Positions 27,687 through 36,955 of a stretch of DNA of 64,000 bases are shown here, piece after piece. Each line of letters starts with the position of its first letter. Within the stretch, counting starts at the first letter, position 1. The position numbers and the translations under genes are program-made. The notes under the pieces were generated by a model. The model was not told the origin of the DNA and made no database searches. It saw nothing but the letters and a program-made list of their open reading frames with translations. The stretch spans positions 1 through 64,000 of the forward strand of contig JAFAGI010000009.1 of the NCBI GenBank assembly GCA_023422835.1, given 5' to 3'. This stretch comes from Bacteroidota bacterium (GTDB taxonomy: Bacteria; Bacteroidota; Bacteroidia; Chitinophagales; Chitinophagaceae).

Positions 27687-27876
27687 AACAATTACTTTTT
27701 TAGAGGGAGAAACTGATATAAAGTTAAATTTTCTATATTCAAAATAATATATTTTTTTCTATATCAACAAAATTTATTCCTAAAATATACACACTAAAAA
27801 AGGCAATGTTTTCTTTTTTAGTTATATTCGCTACGCATAAGAGATAACCTTTAATTTTTATAAAAACCAATTGTTT

Positions 27877-30147
27877 ATGGCTTTTGATATTGACATGATC
27901 CGCAAGGTGTACCAGCATTTGCCCGAAAAAATAAAAAAGGCAAGGGCATTGGTTGGAAAACCTTTGACGCTGTCTGAAAAAATATTGTATGCACACCTGC
28001 ACGAAGATCAGCACCTGAAAGCATTTGAGCGCGCTACAGATTATGTAAACTTTTCTCCCGACCGCGTAGCCATGCAGGATGCTACCGCACAAATGGCGCT
28101 GTTGCAGTTTATGCAGGCAGGCAGGCCAAAAGTAGCAGTACCCTCTACAGTGCATTGTGATCACCTGATCATAGCCAAAGAAGGAGCAGAAAAAGACCTT
28201 GCCCTCGCCAACCAGGACAGTAAGGAAGTTTTTGATTTCCTGAGTTCGGTATCTAATAAATACGGAATTGGTTTCTGGAAGCCCGGCGCCGGCATTATTC
28301 ACCAGGTAGTACTGGAAAACTATGCATTTCCGGGCGGCATGATGATCGGTACCGATTCACATACTGTAAACGCAGGAGGATTGGGCATGATCGCTATCGG
28401 CGTAGGCGGCGCCGATGCCTGTGATGTAATGGCAGGCCTCCCCTGGGAGCTGAAGTTTCCCAAACTGATCGGTATAAAACTTACCGGAAAGCTCAACGGC
28501 TGGACTGCTCCCAAAGATGTAATACTGAAAGTTTCCGGGTTGCTGACCGTTAAGGGCGGCACCGGCGCTATTGTAGAATATTTCGGCGAAGGCGCTGTTT
28601 CCATGAGCTGTACCGGTAAAGGTACTATCTGCAATATGGGCGCTGAAATCGGCGCTACAACCTCTACTTTCGGGTACGACGATTCCATGGAGCGCTACCT
28701 GCGTGCAACCGGCAGAAGCGAAGTGGCAGATATGGCAAACGAGATCAGGGAACACCTCACCGGCGATGCCGAAGTGTATGCCGATCCTGAAAAATATTTT
28801 GATGAAGTTTATGAAATAAATCTTTCTGAACTGGAGCCGCATGTAAACGGCCCGTTCACCCCCGACCTGGCTACACCTATTTCTAAAATGAAGGAAGCAG
28901 CCCTGGCCAACGACTGGCCGCTGAAGGTGGAGGTAGGCCTTATCGGGTCCTGTACCAACTCTTCTTACGAAGACCTTTCGCGCGCTGTATCCATAGCCAG
29001 GCAGGTAGGTGAGAAAAATCTGGTAGCCAAAGCAGAATTCGGCATCAACCCCGGCTCTGAACAGATCAGGTATACGGTGGAAAGAGACGGCATTATTGAT
29101 ACGTACAAAAAAGTAGGCGCAACTATTTACACCAATGCCTGCGGCCCCTGCATAGGCATGTGGGACAGGATGGGCGCCGAGAAAAAGGAGAGAAACACCA
29201 TTGTACACTCCTTCAACCGCAACTTTGCCAAACGCAACGATGGCAACCCCAATACCTTTGCATTCGTAGCTTCTCCGGAAATCGTTACGGCGCTGGCCAT
29301 TGCCGGCGACCTTGGCTTTAACCCGCTGACAGATACCCTCACCAACCAGGCCGGTGCGCAAGTAAAATTAGACCCTCCTTCCGGCGATGAATTGCCAACC
29401 AAAGGTTTTGAGGTAGAAGACCCGGGCTACCAGGCTCCGGCTGAAGACGGCAGCAATATTACCGTAAGCGTAGCGCCTGAGAGCAACAGGCTGCAACTGC
29501 TGGAACCATTCCCTGCCTGGAACGGCAAAGATATGACCGGTTTACGCCTGCTGATCAAAGCTAAAGGAAAGTGCACAACAGACCATATCTCTATGGCAGG
29601 CCCCTGGCTGAAGTATCGCGGCCACCTGGATAATATTTCCAACAACCTACTGATTGGCGCACTGAATTATTTTAACGAGCAAACTGACCTGGTTAAAAAC
29701 CAGCTTACCGGAACCTACGGCCCAGTGCCTGAAACACAGCGGGCTTACAAGGCAGCCGGCATAGGAACAATTGTAGTGGGCGATGAAAACTACGGTGAAG
29801 GATCCAGCCGTGAGCATGCTGCCATGGAGCCGCGCCATTTAGGCGTAAAAGCGGTGCTGGTAAAATCATTCGCACGCATCCACGAAACCAACCTGAAGAA
29901 ACAGGGCATGCTCGCACTGACTTTTGCCAACAAGGATGATTACGATAAAATACTGGAAGACGATGTGATAGACGTCCTGGGGCTCACAGATTTTACCCCG
30001 GTAAAACCGTTAACGCTGGTACTGCATCACAAAGACGGCACCACAGAACAGTTTCCTGTGAACCATACCTACAATGCACAGCAGATAGAATGGTTCAAAG
30101 CCGGTGCAGCGCTAAACATTATCCGGAAAAATTTTGCCGAAAATTAA
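27877..30147 (+). CDS. Aconitate hydratase (mitochondrial-type)
   Basis: Aconitase isomerises citrate to isocitrate in the TCA cycle using a [4Fe-4S] cluster. The 756-residue protein (ATG 27877; an in-frame TTG 6 nt earlier is less likely) has the cluster cysteines in [13 protein letters not shown] (about residue 360) and [12 protein letters not shown] (about 420), plus the C-terminal swivel domain with [15 protein letters not shown]. It is of the eukaryotic mitochondrial type usual in this phylum, not the E. coli AcnA or AcnB type. A strong terminator follows at 30155-30186. A weak -7-like element (TATATTCG, 27823-27830) precedes it. Confidence 0.96.
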   Translation: MAFDIDMIRKVYQHLPEKIKKARALVGKPLTLSEKILYAHLHEDQHLKAFERATDYVNFSPDRVAMQDATAQMALLQFMQAGRPKVAVPSTVHCDHLIIAKEGAEKDLALANQDSKEVFDFLSSVSNKYGIGFWKPGAGIIHQVVLENYAFPGGMMIGTDSHTVNAGGLGMIAIGVGGADACDVMAGLPWELKFPKLIGIKLTGKLNGWTAPKDVILKVSGLLTVKGGTGAIVEYFGEGAVSMSCTGKGTICNMGAEIGATTSTFGYDDSMERYLRATGRSEVADMANEIREHLTGDAEVYADPEKYFDEVYEINLSELEPHVNGPFTPDLATPISKMKEAALANDWPLKVEVGLIGSCTNSSYEDLSRAVSIARQVGEKNLVAKAEFGINPGSEQIRYTVERDGIIDTYKKVGATIYTNACGPCIGMWDRMGAEKKERNTIVHSFNRNFAKRNDGNPNTFAFVASPEIVTALAIAGDLGFNPLTDTLTNQAGAQVKLDPPSGDELPTKGFEVEDPGYQAPAEDGSNITVSVAPESNRLQLLEPFPAWNGKDMTGLRLLIKAKGKCTTDHISMAGPWLKYRGHLDNISNNLLIGALNYFNEQTDLVKNQLTGTYGPVPETQRAYKAAGIGTIVVGDENYGEGSSREHAAMEPRHLGVKAVLVKSFARIHETNLKKQGMLALTFANKDDYDKILEDDVIDVLGLTDFTPVKPLTLVLHHKDGTTEQFPVNHTYNAQQIEWFKAGAALNIIRKNFAEN

Positions 30148-30154
30148 ATACCCG

Positions 30155-30186
30155 ATCCCGTAACAAATGTTGCGGGATTTTTTTAT
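30155..30186 (+). terminator. Rho-independent terminator after aconitase gene
   Basis: ATCCCGTAAC-AAAT-GTTGCGGGAT, a 10-bp stem with one wobble pair, is followed by TTTTTTTAT. It starts 8 nt after the stop codon. Confidence 0.85.
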
Positions 30187-30236
30187 AAAAATAAGCCATT
30201 CCAGGTGTAACGTTTCTGCCAATCTTTAACGTATCT

Positions 30237-30810
30237 ATAAAAGTTATATTTTTAACAACCATTCTGATAAGCGCACTAACCTTTACCGGCTGTACAAAAA
30301 GTACAGATGGAGGTGCAAAGCCTGATGTGGACAGCCAGGCAAAACCAATTGAAATAAAACAGGAGGTTGCCAATGCAACGTCTTCATTTGCCTTTGTTTT
30401 TTTAAGACAATACAAACAGAATATGTGGCAGATGATAATATTTTTTTATCGCCGTTAAGCCTGCACATGGCTTTAGGCATGGTGGTGAATGGCGCCGGCA
30501 ATGACACAAAATCTGAGATTTTAAAAGCATTGCACGCAGAAAATATCGGCATCAAAGACCTGAATGTTGCGTATAGCAAGCTGCTGCAAGAACTGCCCGC
30601 AGCTTCGAACGAGAATGAAGTTTTGTGAAAAAAGCATAAAATGCGGGCAACAAATACCATATTAAGCCTGCCACAACTACCGGGATGCTTTCAACCTCAG
30701 CATCGCAGCTAAAGACGATGATCTTTAATTGCAACCGGCCTTTTGGTATCATTATCAGTGAAAAAACCTCCAATACCATTTTGTTTACGAGCAGGATCAT
30801 GCATCCATAA
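30237..30810 (+). pseudogene. Decayed serpin lipoprotein gene
   Basis: The region reads in pieces as a serine protease inhibitor of the serpin family. At 30240-30390 a lipoprotein signal is visible (FLTTILISALTFTGCTKSTDGG). Then SSFAFVFLRQ shifts frame near 30405-30425 to EYVADDNIFLSPLSLHMALGMVVNGAGNDTKSEILKAL, the conserved serpin N-terminal block. After a stop at about 30626 most of the molecule is missing. The last 27 codons before TAA 30808 read NRPFGIIISEKTSNTILFTSRIMHP, the serpin C-terminal signature. The expected start codon is ATA (30237), not ATG. An intact serpin needs about 380 residues; here more than half, including the reactive-centre loop, is lost. It is a relic, not a functional gene. 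Confidence 0.85.
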
Positions 30811-30838
30811 TTTCCATATTACTGTATGTATCTTAAGG

Positions 30839-30869
30839 CTGCCGCTCCTGCAAGTGCGGCAGTTTTGTT
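30839..30869 (+). terminator. Terminator after serpin relic, overlapping pncA promoter
   Basis: CTGCCGC (30839-30845) and GCGGCAG (30856-30862) form a 7-bp stem followed by TTTTGTTTAT. Its T-run overlaps the pncA -7 element. Confidence 0.6.
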
Positions 30870-30877
30870 TATATTTG
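30870..30877 (+). promoter_or_regulatory. Promoter -7 element for pncA
   Basis: TATATTTG fits TAnnTTTG, and its last base is 12 nt before the ATG at 30889. It implies a leader of only about 6-7 nt. The upstream element would fall inside the terminator stem. Confidence 0.5.
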
Positions 30878-30888
30878 ACAAAAAACAA

Positions 30889-31479
30889 ATGAAGGCTCTG
30901 ATAATAGTAGATATACAAAACGATTTTTTACCAGGAGGATCACTGGCTGTGAATGACGGCGATAAAATTATCCCAACTATCAACCAGCTACAAAACAATT
31001 ATGAGCTGGTAGTGGCCACACAAGACTGGCACCCGGACGGACACCTGAGCTTCGCTTCCCAACATCCGGGAAAAAATGTATTTGAAATAATTGATCTCCA
31101 CGGCCTACAACAAACACTATGGCCCGACCATTGTGTGCAGGAAACTGCGGGAGCTGCATTTGCCGATACATTAAATACAACTAAAATTGAAGCCATCTTC
31201 CGTAAAGGAATGAGCAGGCATATAGACAGCTACAGCGGCTTTTATGATAATGGTAAGCTAAAGTCTACCGGCCTTGCAGATTACCTGAAAGGGCGCAAGG
31301 TAAACTCCGTGGACGTTTGCGGGCTTGCGGCCGATTATTGTGTGTACTTTACCGCTATGGATTCTTTAGAACTTGGCTTTGCTACCACTATTATTGAGCA
31401 TGCCACCAGAGCTATTGACAGCAACCGGTTCGAACAGTTAAAAACGATATTTACAGCAAAAGGGGGCACGATGCAGTAA
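30889..31479 (+). CDS. pncA: Nicotinamidase
   Basis: PncA converts nicotinamide to nicotinate for NAD salvage. From ATG 30889 the protein has 196 residues, normal for the family. It shows the catalytic triad Asp8 (IIVDIQNDF), Lys106 (FRKGM) and Cys151 (GLAADYCV), and metal ligands Asp46 and His48 (DWHPDGH) with His81 (WPDHCVQ). An in-frame ATG at 30826 lies inside the terminator region and is rejected. The gene stands alone. Confidence 0.95.
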   Translation: MKALIIVDIQNDFLPGGSLAVNDGDKIIPTINQLQNNYELVVATQDWHPDGHLSFASQHPGKNVFEIIDLHGLQQTLWPDHCVQETAGAAFADTLNTTKIEAIFRKGMSRHIDSYSGFYDNGKLKSTGLADYLKGRKVNSVDVCGLAADYCVYFTAMDSLELGFATTIIEHATRAIDSNRFEQLKTIFTAKGGTMQ

Positions 31480-31576
31480 ATTTAAATTTTATTTTAATAT
31501 TCAGCCAGGTTACAAATTGTGCCAGCAGGTATAAATAGCATCAGGTCTTCATTACCCCACCAATAAAACAAATGCT

Positions 31577-32521
31577 ATGCATACCAAAACTATCGCATGC
31601 CTGCTTATCCTTATCGCCTTGCTCCTGAATTCCTGCGGCAACTCAAACGTTGAACACCAGTCTGCCGATCGTGCTGAAAGCGCTGCTGCCACACCTGAAA
31701 CGGCAGAAGACGTTACAGGCGACAACGCTTCCATCGTGTCTTCATACATCGCTAAGGCAGGCACAGACAGTACCAAGAAGATCATTAAAACTGCTGATTT
31801 AAAATTCAAATCAAAAGACGCTGTAAAAACTACCTACAACATAGAAGACATGGTGAGAGCCAACGGCGGATTTGTAGAATCTTCTGAAATATCAAAAACT
31901 CAACAAGATGAGAAGTTGGTGCAAACCACCAGAGACTCTGCATTACAGATCATTCACTATGTATTGCAGAGCAATGTGACCCTTCGTGTACCTCAGTATA
32001 ACCTGGATATTTTGCTGAAGCAGATCAGCAACCATATAGATTTTTTAGAAAGCAGAAACCTCACGGCTGAAGACGCCTCGCTGAAATATTTTGCAGAAGA
32101 GCTTAGACAAAAAAGAGCATCGCGCTCTCAAAACAGGATTGATAGCCTGCAGGGCAGTAAAAGGGGTGATCTCAGTGACAATGTATCAGCCGAAAACGCG
32201 CGTTACAACAGGCAGCTATCTGCAGACGAAGCACTTTTGAACAAAATGCAACTGGATGATAAGGTCAATTACAGTACCGTGCACCTGCACATTTTCCAGG
32301 ATAAAAAAGAATTTAAGACCACGGTGCCTTTTGTAAAAAGCATCAATACCTATAAGCCTGATTTTGGCTTAAGGTTTATAGATGCCTTAAAAACCGGCTG
32401 GTATCTATTCGTGGAATTTGTGCTGATCCTTACCAGGTTATGGTGGCTGTTATTTGTAGCAATCGGCATTTGGCTGGTTGTAAAAATGCTGCAAAAAATG
32501 AGCAGGAAGAAGAGGCTGTAG
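31577..32521 (+). CDS. DUF4349 lipoprotein
   Basis: A 314-residue protein with a lipoprotein signal (LLILIALLLNSCGN, Cys about 20). It has a DUF4349 core (about 55-265: KIIKTADLKFKSKDAVKTTYNIEDMVRANGGFVESSEIS ... NVTLRVPQYNLDILLKQI), a predicted coiled-coil in the middle and a C-terminal transmembrane helix (about 275-305) ending in a basic tail. Lipid at one end and a membrane helix at the other is the usual layout of this family. The function is unknown; an envelope role is inferred from topology only. Confidence 0.8.
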   Translation: MHTKTIACLLILIALLLNSCGNSNVEHQSADRAESAAATPETAEDVTGDNASIVSSYIAKAGTDSTKKIIKTADLKFKSKDAVKTTYNIEDMVRANGGFVESSEISKTQQDEKLVQTTRDSALQIIHYVLQSNVTLRVPQYNLDILLKQISNHIDFLESRNLTAEDASLKYFAEELRQKRASRSQNRIDSLQGSKRGDLSDNVSAENARYNRQLSADEALLNKMQLDDKVNYSTVHLHIFQDKKEFKTTVPFVKSINTYKPDFGLRFIDALKTGWYLFVEFVLILTRLWWLLFVAIGIWLVVKMLQKMSRKKRL

Positions 32522-32637
32522 GTTTTGGTACAATATATGATGTTTAGTGTAAGTGAGGGATTACAACAATCGCTCACTTAGGATATGCAACCCTGTGAAT
32601 AATGCTGCATGACAGCGGACAAAAAAAACAAATACTG

Positions 32638-33789
32638 ATGAAGTTTAATGGAAAAAAAATAACATGGAAAGGCGTCTGGACAGTGCTGAAAAATTCCTTT
32701 ACCGGATTTTCAGACGATAACGTTACCAACCTCAGCGGATCTCTTGCCTATGCAACTATATTTTCATTAGCTCCCTTCTTTATAGTATTGCTGGGTCTAC
32801 TCGGATGGTTCCTGGGAAGAGAAGCAGTCGAAGGCGAAGTTTTTGAAACATTACGCCAGTACCTGGGTGCAAGCGCAGCAGGCTTCCTGGAAAATATTAT
32901 AGAAAAAGCAGCGGTCTCGGGTAAGAGTAAAATAGCCGCAATCATTGGTATCGGTACGCTTATTTTTGCTGCTACCACGGTGTTTGCGCAAATACAGCAA
33001 TCCATCAATACTATCTGGGGCATTAAACCCAAGCCCAAAAAAAGCTGGCTTAAAATGATATTAAACAGGTTATTATCCTTCTCCATGATCATAAGCCTTG
33101 GTTTTTTATTGCTGGTATTCTTTGGAGTAAACGCTGTGGTCGACGCCTTTAGCGACAGGTTGAGGCTGTGGTATCCGGATATTACGGTGATAATCATTTA
33201 CGCAGTAAATATCCTCCTCTCATTCCTGGTGATTAGTGTTATATTCGGCGCTGTATTTAAGTTTCTGCCAGACGCTAAGATTAAGTGGAAAGATGTAATG
33301 GTAGGCGCCGCAACCACCACTGTACTGTTTATGCTGGGCCGTTTTCTCATTGGTATTTACATCAAAAACAGTAATATTGATTCAACCTTTGGCGCTGCAG
33401 CTTCATTCGTGATCATGCTGGTATGGATCTATTATTCGGCTATCATTTTATATTTCGGTGCGGAATTTACCAAGTCGTGGGCTATGGAATATGGATCCAA
33501 TATCTATCCTGCGGAATATGCTGTTACCACTAAGATTGTTGAAGTGGAACATGAAGACAAGCCGCTGGAATCAGTGAATAAAACCCAAGTAAACGGGAAA
33601 GATATTGAAAACAAAACCACCGACCTGAATGAAAAAATAAAAGAAGATTTTTCTGAAAAAAATGAGGATGAGGATGTGATTGATATCAAAGGAAAAAATA
33701 CTGTCTCGCTGCAGGAAAGGATTGATGACCTTGATAAAAAGATCGACGAGAAATTAAAAGAAAAACATGAGGATGATGAGCAAGTTTGA
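32638..33789 (+). CDS. YihY/BrkB family membrane protein with charged C-terminal tail
   Basis: From ATG 32638 (preceded by an A-rich run) the protein has 383 residues; an alternative ATG lies at 32602. Six membrane helices cover about residues 35-270, with the family motifs SLAYATIFSLAPFFIVLL, TTVFAQIQQSINTIWGI and VWIYYSAIILYFGAEFTKSWA. The last 90 residues are highly charged and helical (QERIDDLDKKIDEKLKEKHEDDEQV), probably a cytoplasmic coiled coil. The family was once called RNase BN by mistake; transporter-like roles are suspected but unproven. Confidence 0.88.
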   Translation: MKFNGKKITWKGVWTVLKNSFTGFSDDNVTNLSGSLAYATIFSLAPFFIVLLGLLGWFLGREAVEGEVFETLRQYLGASAAGFLENIIEKAAVSGKSKIAAIIGIGTLIFAATTVFAQIQQSINTIWGIKPKPKKSWLKMILNRLLSFSMIISLGFLLLVFFGVNAVVDAFSDRLRLWYPDITVIIIYAVNILLSFLVISVIFGAVFKFLPDAKIKWKDVMVGAATTTVLFMLGRFLIGIYIKNSNIDSTFGAAASFVIMLVWIYYSAIILYFGAEFTKSWAMEYGSNIYPAEYAVTTKIVEVEHEDKPLESVNKTQVNGKDIENKTTDLNEKIKEDFSEKNEDEDVIDIKGKNTVSLQERIDDLDKKIDEKLKEKHEDDEQV

Positions 33790-33832
33790 TAAAAAAATGC
33801 ATCTTATATTTTTGGAATAATTGAAGTTTCTA

Positions 33833-33859
33833 GGGCGCACCTCTAGGCGCGTCCCCACA
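33833..33859. repeat. REP-like palindrome, copy 2 (truncated)
   Basis: GGGCGCACCT-CT-AGGCGCGTCCC with one bulge and one mismatch; CACATAG follows as at copy 3. Just after it ACAATAGCAAGTTC is repeated in tandem at 33870-33883 and 33886-33899. Confidence 0.55.
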
Positions 33860-33970
33860 TAGAAATTCCACAATAGCAAGTTCCTACAATAGCAAGTTCA
33901 CACAATAAAATCCTGTATTGATTTTAATATTAGAAAATATCACATCATTTGCCATGTTGTGTCAGCATTC

Positions 33971-34002
33971 TGTGGGAATGCGCCTTGAGGCGCGTTCTCA
34001 CA
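33971..34002. repeat. REP-like palindrome, copy 3
   Basis: TGTGGGAATGCGCCT-TG-AGGCGCGTTCTCACA, 13 of 15 pairs matching. It lies between the convergent YihY-type and RNase R genes and may also serve as an RNA 3' end. Confidence 0.65.
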
Positions 34003-34023
34003 TAGCAACCTTCCACAATGAAC

Positions 34024-36069
34024 TTATTTTTCTTTCTTCTGCCCCACTGCATTTCTTTTAGGTTTCTTTGCAGGCTTTGATGTTGGTTTATCTTTTTGAG
34101 GTTCACCGCCGGGCTTGGGAATCCACTCATAATCCATCTGACGCTTATCCAGATCAGCAGCAATTACTTTGATCCTTATCCTGTCTCCCATTCTGAAAGT
34201 CTTACCTGTTCTAATGCCACGCAACATAAACTCACCTTCAATATGCTCGAAAGTATCCATATACGAAAGGCTCATAAGGCTTACCATGCCTTCGCATTTT
34301 TCATTGATAGTCTCTACCCAGAAGCCAAATGAAGACACTCCGCTGATAACACCGTCAAAATCTTCACCCAGATGTTCCCGCATATATTCTATCTGTTTAT
34401 ACTTGTCGCCATCCCGCTCTGCATCCATAGCTGCACGCTCACGCTCACTACAGTGTATGCACTTTTCCTCCATCTCCTTATCAGGCTTGGCGCTATTGTT
34501 TAAAACAGCATCCAGCACACGATGTACCATCACATCCGGATAGCGGCGGATAGGGGAAGTAAAATGGCAATAGTTTTCAAAGCCTAAGCCATAGTGGCCA
34601 ACATTCTCTGTAGTGTATACAGCCTTTGCCATAGTGCGTACGCCCAACTGTTCCAATACATGCATTTCGGGTTTACCTTGTATCTGCTGCAACATGTTGT
34701 TGAAACTCTCTGCAATAGCTTTAGGCGTGTTCAGATCAAACTTAAAACCAAATTTCATGGCTATCGGCAAAAATGCCTGAAGCTTTTCTTCGTCTGGTTT
34801 ATCGTGAACGCGGTAAGGAAAAGGCAGTGGCTGCCCTTTGATCTTTACTTTAGAAACCTGCTCTGCAACTGCTTTGTTGGCAATCAACATAAATTCTTCA
34901 ATCAACTGGTGGGAAGGCTTGCTTTCCTTCACTACAATGCCGATAGGCTTGCCCTTATCATCAAGCACAAACCTCACTTCTGTAGATGAGAAATTGATAG
35001 CTCCTTTCTCAAAACGCTGCCTGCGTATGTTTTGTGCAATCTCATGTATGGTCAGTATAACATCGCTGTGGTCTCCTGCGCCACCGTCAATAATATCCTG
35101 TGCTTCCTCGTAAGTAAACCTGCGGTTAGACCTGATGACCGTTCTTCCGAACCAGGTATCGCGGATAGCGCCGTTTTTATTCATGGTAAAGACTGCAGAG
35201 AAAGTAAATTTATCTTCATCCGGGCGCAGCGAGCACAGCACATTTGAAATATGTTCGGGCAGCATCGGGTTTACCCTGTCGGGCAAATAAACCGAAGTAG
35301 CGCGCTTATAAGCTTCATCGTCCAAAGCAGTGCCGGGTCGTACATAATAGCTTACGTCTGCAATGTGTACACCTATTTCAAACCAGTGTTCATCAATTTT
35401 TTTAAATGAAATGGCGTCATCAAAATCTTTGGCATCCAGCGGATCTATGGTGAAGGTAAGCACATCGCGAAAATCCTTCCTGCGATTTATTTCTTGCTGC
35501 GGCAAAGTGTCAGGCAAGGCTTCTGATTCTTTTTTTACTGCATCGTCAAACCCAATAGTGAAGCCATTTTCAGTGAGAATATTCTGCATGGCAAAATTAT
35601 TTTCATCTTCAGGCTGTATCACTTTGATTATTTCAGCTTCGGGTTTTTTATCCGGGGAATCCCATTTCAAAAATTTTACTAAAACCCTTGATCCGTCCGG
35701 TATGTTTTTCATTCTGATAGCAGAAACATAAAAATCGGGCAGTGGTTTTTCTGAAATGATATTGACAAAACCAAAGCCTTCGGAAGCATTCAACACGCCC
35801 ATGAAATCTGTCTGGTTTCTTTTTAGCACATCAATGATCCTGCCTTCCAGCTTGCCGCTGACTGAACTTTTCTTTGTCACTTTTACTACTACGGTATCGC
35901 CATCCAGCGCTGTTCCGAGGTCATTTCTGTTTATAAAAATATCTTCCTGTTCTTCACTGATTATTACATAGCCCACGCCTGAACGCGTCATATCCAGCAC
36001 ACCGGTTAAAGGCTTCATTGCCACAGTATGGTTTTTTCCTGTTGGTCTTTTATTTATATTTTTCTTCAT
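34024..36069 (-). CDS. rnr: Ribonuclease R
   Basis: RNase R is a processive 3'-5' exoribonuclease that degrades structured RNA. The 681-residue protein has N-terminal cold-shock-like OB domains (about 20-170), the RNB catalytic domain with the metal-binding motif DPLDAKDFDDAIS (about 209-221), ADVSYYV, NFSSTEVRF and HFTSPIRRYPDVMVH, and then an S1 domain (about 570-655: GVISGVSSFGFWVE). The tail is Lys/Pro-rich, as is usual and probably RNA-binding. It is slightly shorter than the family average at the N terminus. Start ATG 36069. Confidence 0.95.
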   Translation of the reverse strand: MKKNINKRPTGKNHTVAMKPLTGVLDMTRSGVGYVIISEEQEDIFINRNDLGTALDGDTVVVKVTKKSSVSGKLEGRIIDVLKRNQTDFMGVLNASEGFGFVNIISEKPLPDFYVSAIRMKNIPDGSRVLVKFLKWDSPDKKPEAEIIKVIQPEDENNFAMQNILTENGFTIGFDDAVKKESEALPDTLPQQEINRRKDFRDVLTFTIDPLDAKDFDDAISFKKIDEHWFEIGVHIADVSYYVRPGTALDDEAYKRATSVYLPDRVNPMLPEHISNVLCSLRPDEDKFTFSAVFTMNKNGAIRDTWFGRTVIRSNRRFTYEEAQDIIDGGAGDHSDVILTIHEIAQNIRRQRFEKGAINFSSTEVRFVLDDKGKPIGIVVKESKPSHQLIEEFMLIANKAVAEQVSKVKIKGQPLPFPYRVHDKPDEEKLQAFLPIAMKFGFKFDLNTPKAIAESFNNMLQQIQGKPEMHVLEQLGVRTMAKAVYTTENVGHYGLGFENYCHFTSPIRRYPDVMVHRVLDAVLNNSAKPDKEMEEKCIHCSERERAAMDAERDGDKYKQIEYMREHLGEDFDGVISGVSSFGFWVETINEKCEGMVSLMSLSYMDTFEHIEGEFMLRGIRTGKTFRMGDRIRIKVIAADLDKRQMDYEWIPKPGGEPQKDKPTSKPAKKPKRNAVGQKKEK

Positions 36070-36253
36070 TGTTAAATTTACTTCCTACATATTAGCAAAA
36101 ATCATGCTTTTATTTCATCCATATATATTTTTTATCTCTTTAATTGGTCGAATTGCTATAAGGTTATTCGTTCATTTGTAAACACAATGGTAAGAGATAT
36201 TTAAAAAGTTGTGCGGGAAAAAATGATTATTTTAGCATTAAATTTTAAGCGCT

Positions 36254-36955
36254 ATGTTTCAAAGATACGGAAAACGGATTATGTGGATAGGTTTAGGGCT
36301 GCTTATTCTTTTTATTGCAGCTTCGCTATACTCCATGTTTGGCAGGCCTTTGGGCACACCGCAAAACAATAGCAACGTCACAATGCTGTTGATAGGATTG
36401 GGGATCGGCGCTATATTTATCATTCTTTTATGGCGCATTCAAAAGTCCGCAAACAAAGCATCTGCCATCGTTTCAGAGCATTCGCACACTATTGTGGAAA
36501 GCATGAAAAGAGTATTTAAAATTGTTTGTGCCGAAGGATTTATTTCAGAAGTATATAATTATAAACAATCTAAAAAACTGCTGGCTTTCATTCCCGCGCA
36601 AAAAAGTGCGCTGGTGATAGTTAAAGCCAAAGTGATGATAGGCTTCGATATTGAAAAATGCCGTTGGGAAATGGATGAGGAAAATAAAAAGGTGCGACTG
36701 ATCTCTGTGCCTGAGCCTGAACTGCTATCCATAGAAACTGATTATAATTACTACAGCCTGGACGATGAAATTTTCTACAAATTCAGCAATGATGATTTCA
36801 GAAAAATACAGGAAAATGCCAGGAAACAAGTGGAAAAAGCTGCCATGGAAAGTGAAATGCCACGGATAGCAAAAGACCAGTTAAGAACCTTGCTTACAGA
36901 AGTAATTAAATCTAAAGACTGGAAAATAGAAGATAATCAGCAGCTGCTTAATTAA
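36254..36955 (+). CDS. DUF4230 membrane-anchored protein
   Basis: The 233-residue protein has two N-terminal hydrophobic helices (IMWIGLGLLILFIAASLY; MLLIGLGIGAIFIILLW), then a soluble DUF4230 domain (about 80-225: GFISEVYNYKQSKKLLAFIPAQKSALVIVKAKVMIGFDIEK). The function is unknown. DUF4230 proteins occur in several bacterial phyla and are usually anchored by an N-terminal helix. The stop overlaps the end of the convergent lpxK gene by 8 bp. Confidence 0.85.
   Translation: MFQRYGKRIMWIGLGLLILFIAASLYSMFGRPLGTPQNNSNVTMLLIGLGIGAIFIILLWRIQKSANKASAIVSEHSHTIVESMKRVFKIVCAEGFISEVYNYKQSKKLLAFIPAQKSALVIVKAKVMIGFDIEKCRWEMDEENKKVRLISVPEPELLSIETDYNYYSLDDEIFYKFSNDDFRKIQENARKQVEKAAMESEMPRIAKDQLRTLLTEVIKSKDWKIEDNQQLLN

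Noticed and set aside
27739-28302. A 187-codon minus-strand frame before aconitase.
   Set aside because: Most of it is antisense to the aconitase start and the remainder is the AT-rich intergenic region; no family is recognised.
28357-29361. A 334-codon open frame on the minus strand.
   Set aside because: It is antisense to the aconitase gene, whose domains and cluster cysteines are intact. The translation resembles no family and long antisense frames are common opposite GC-rich codons.
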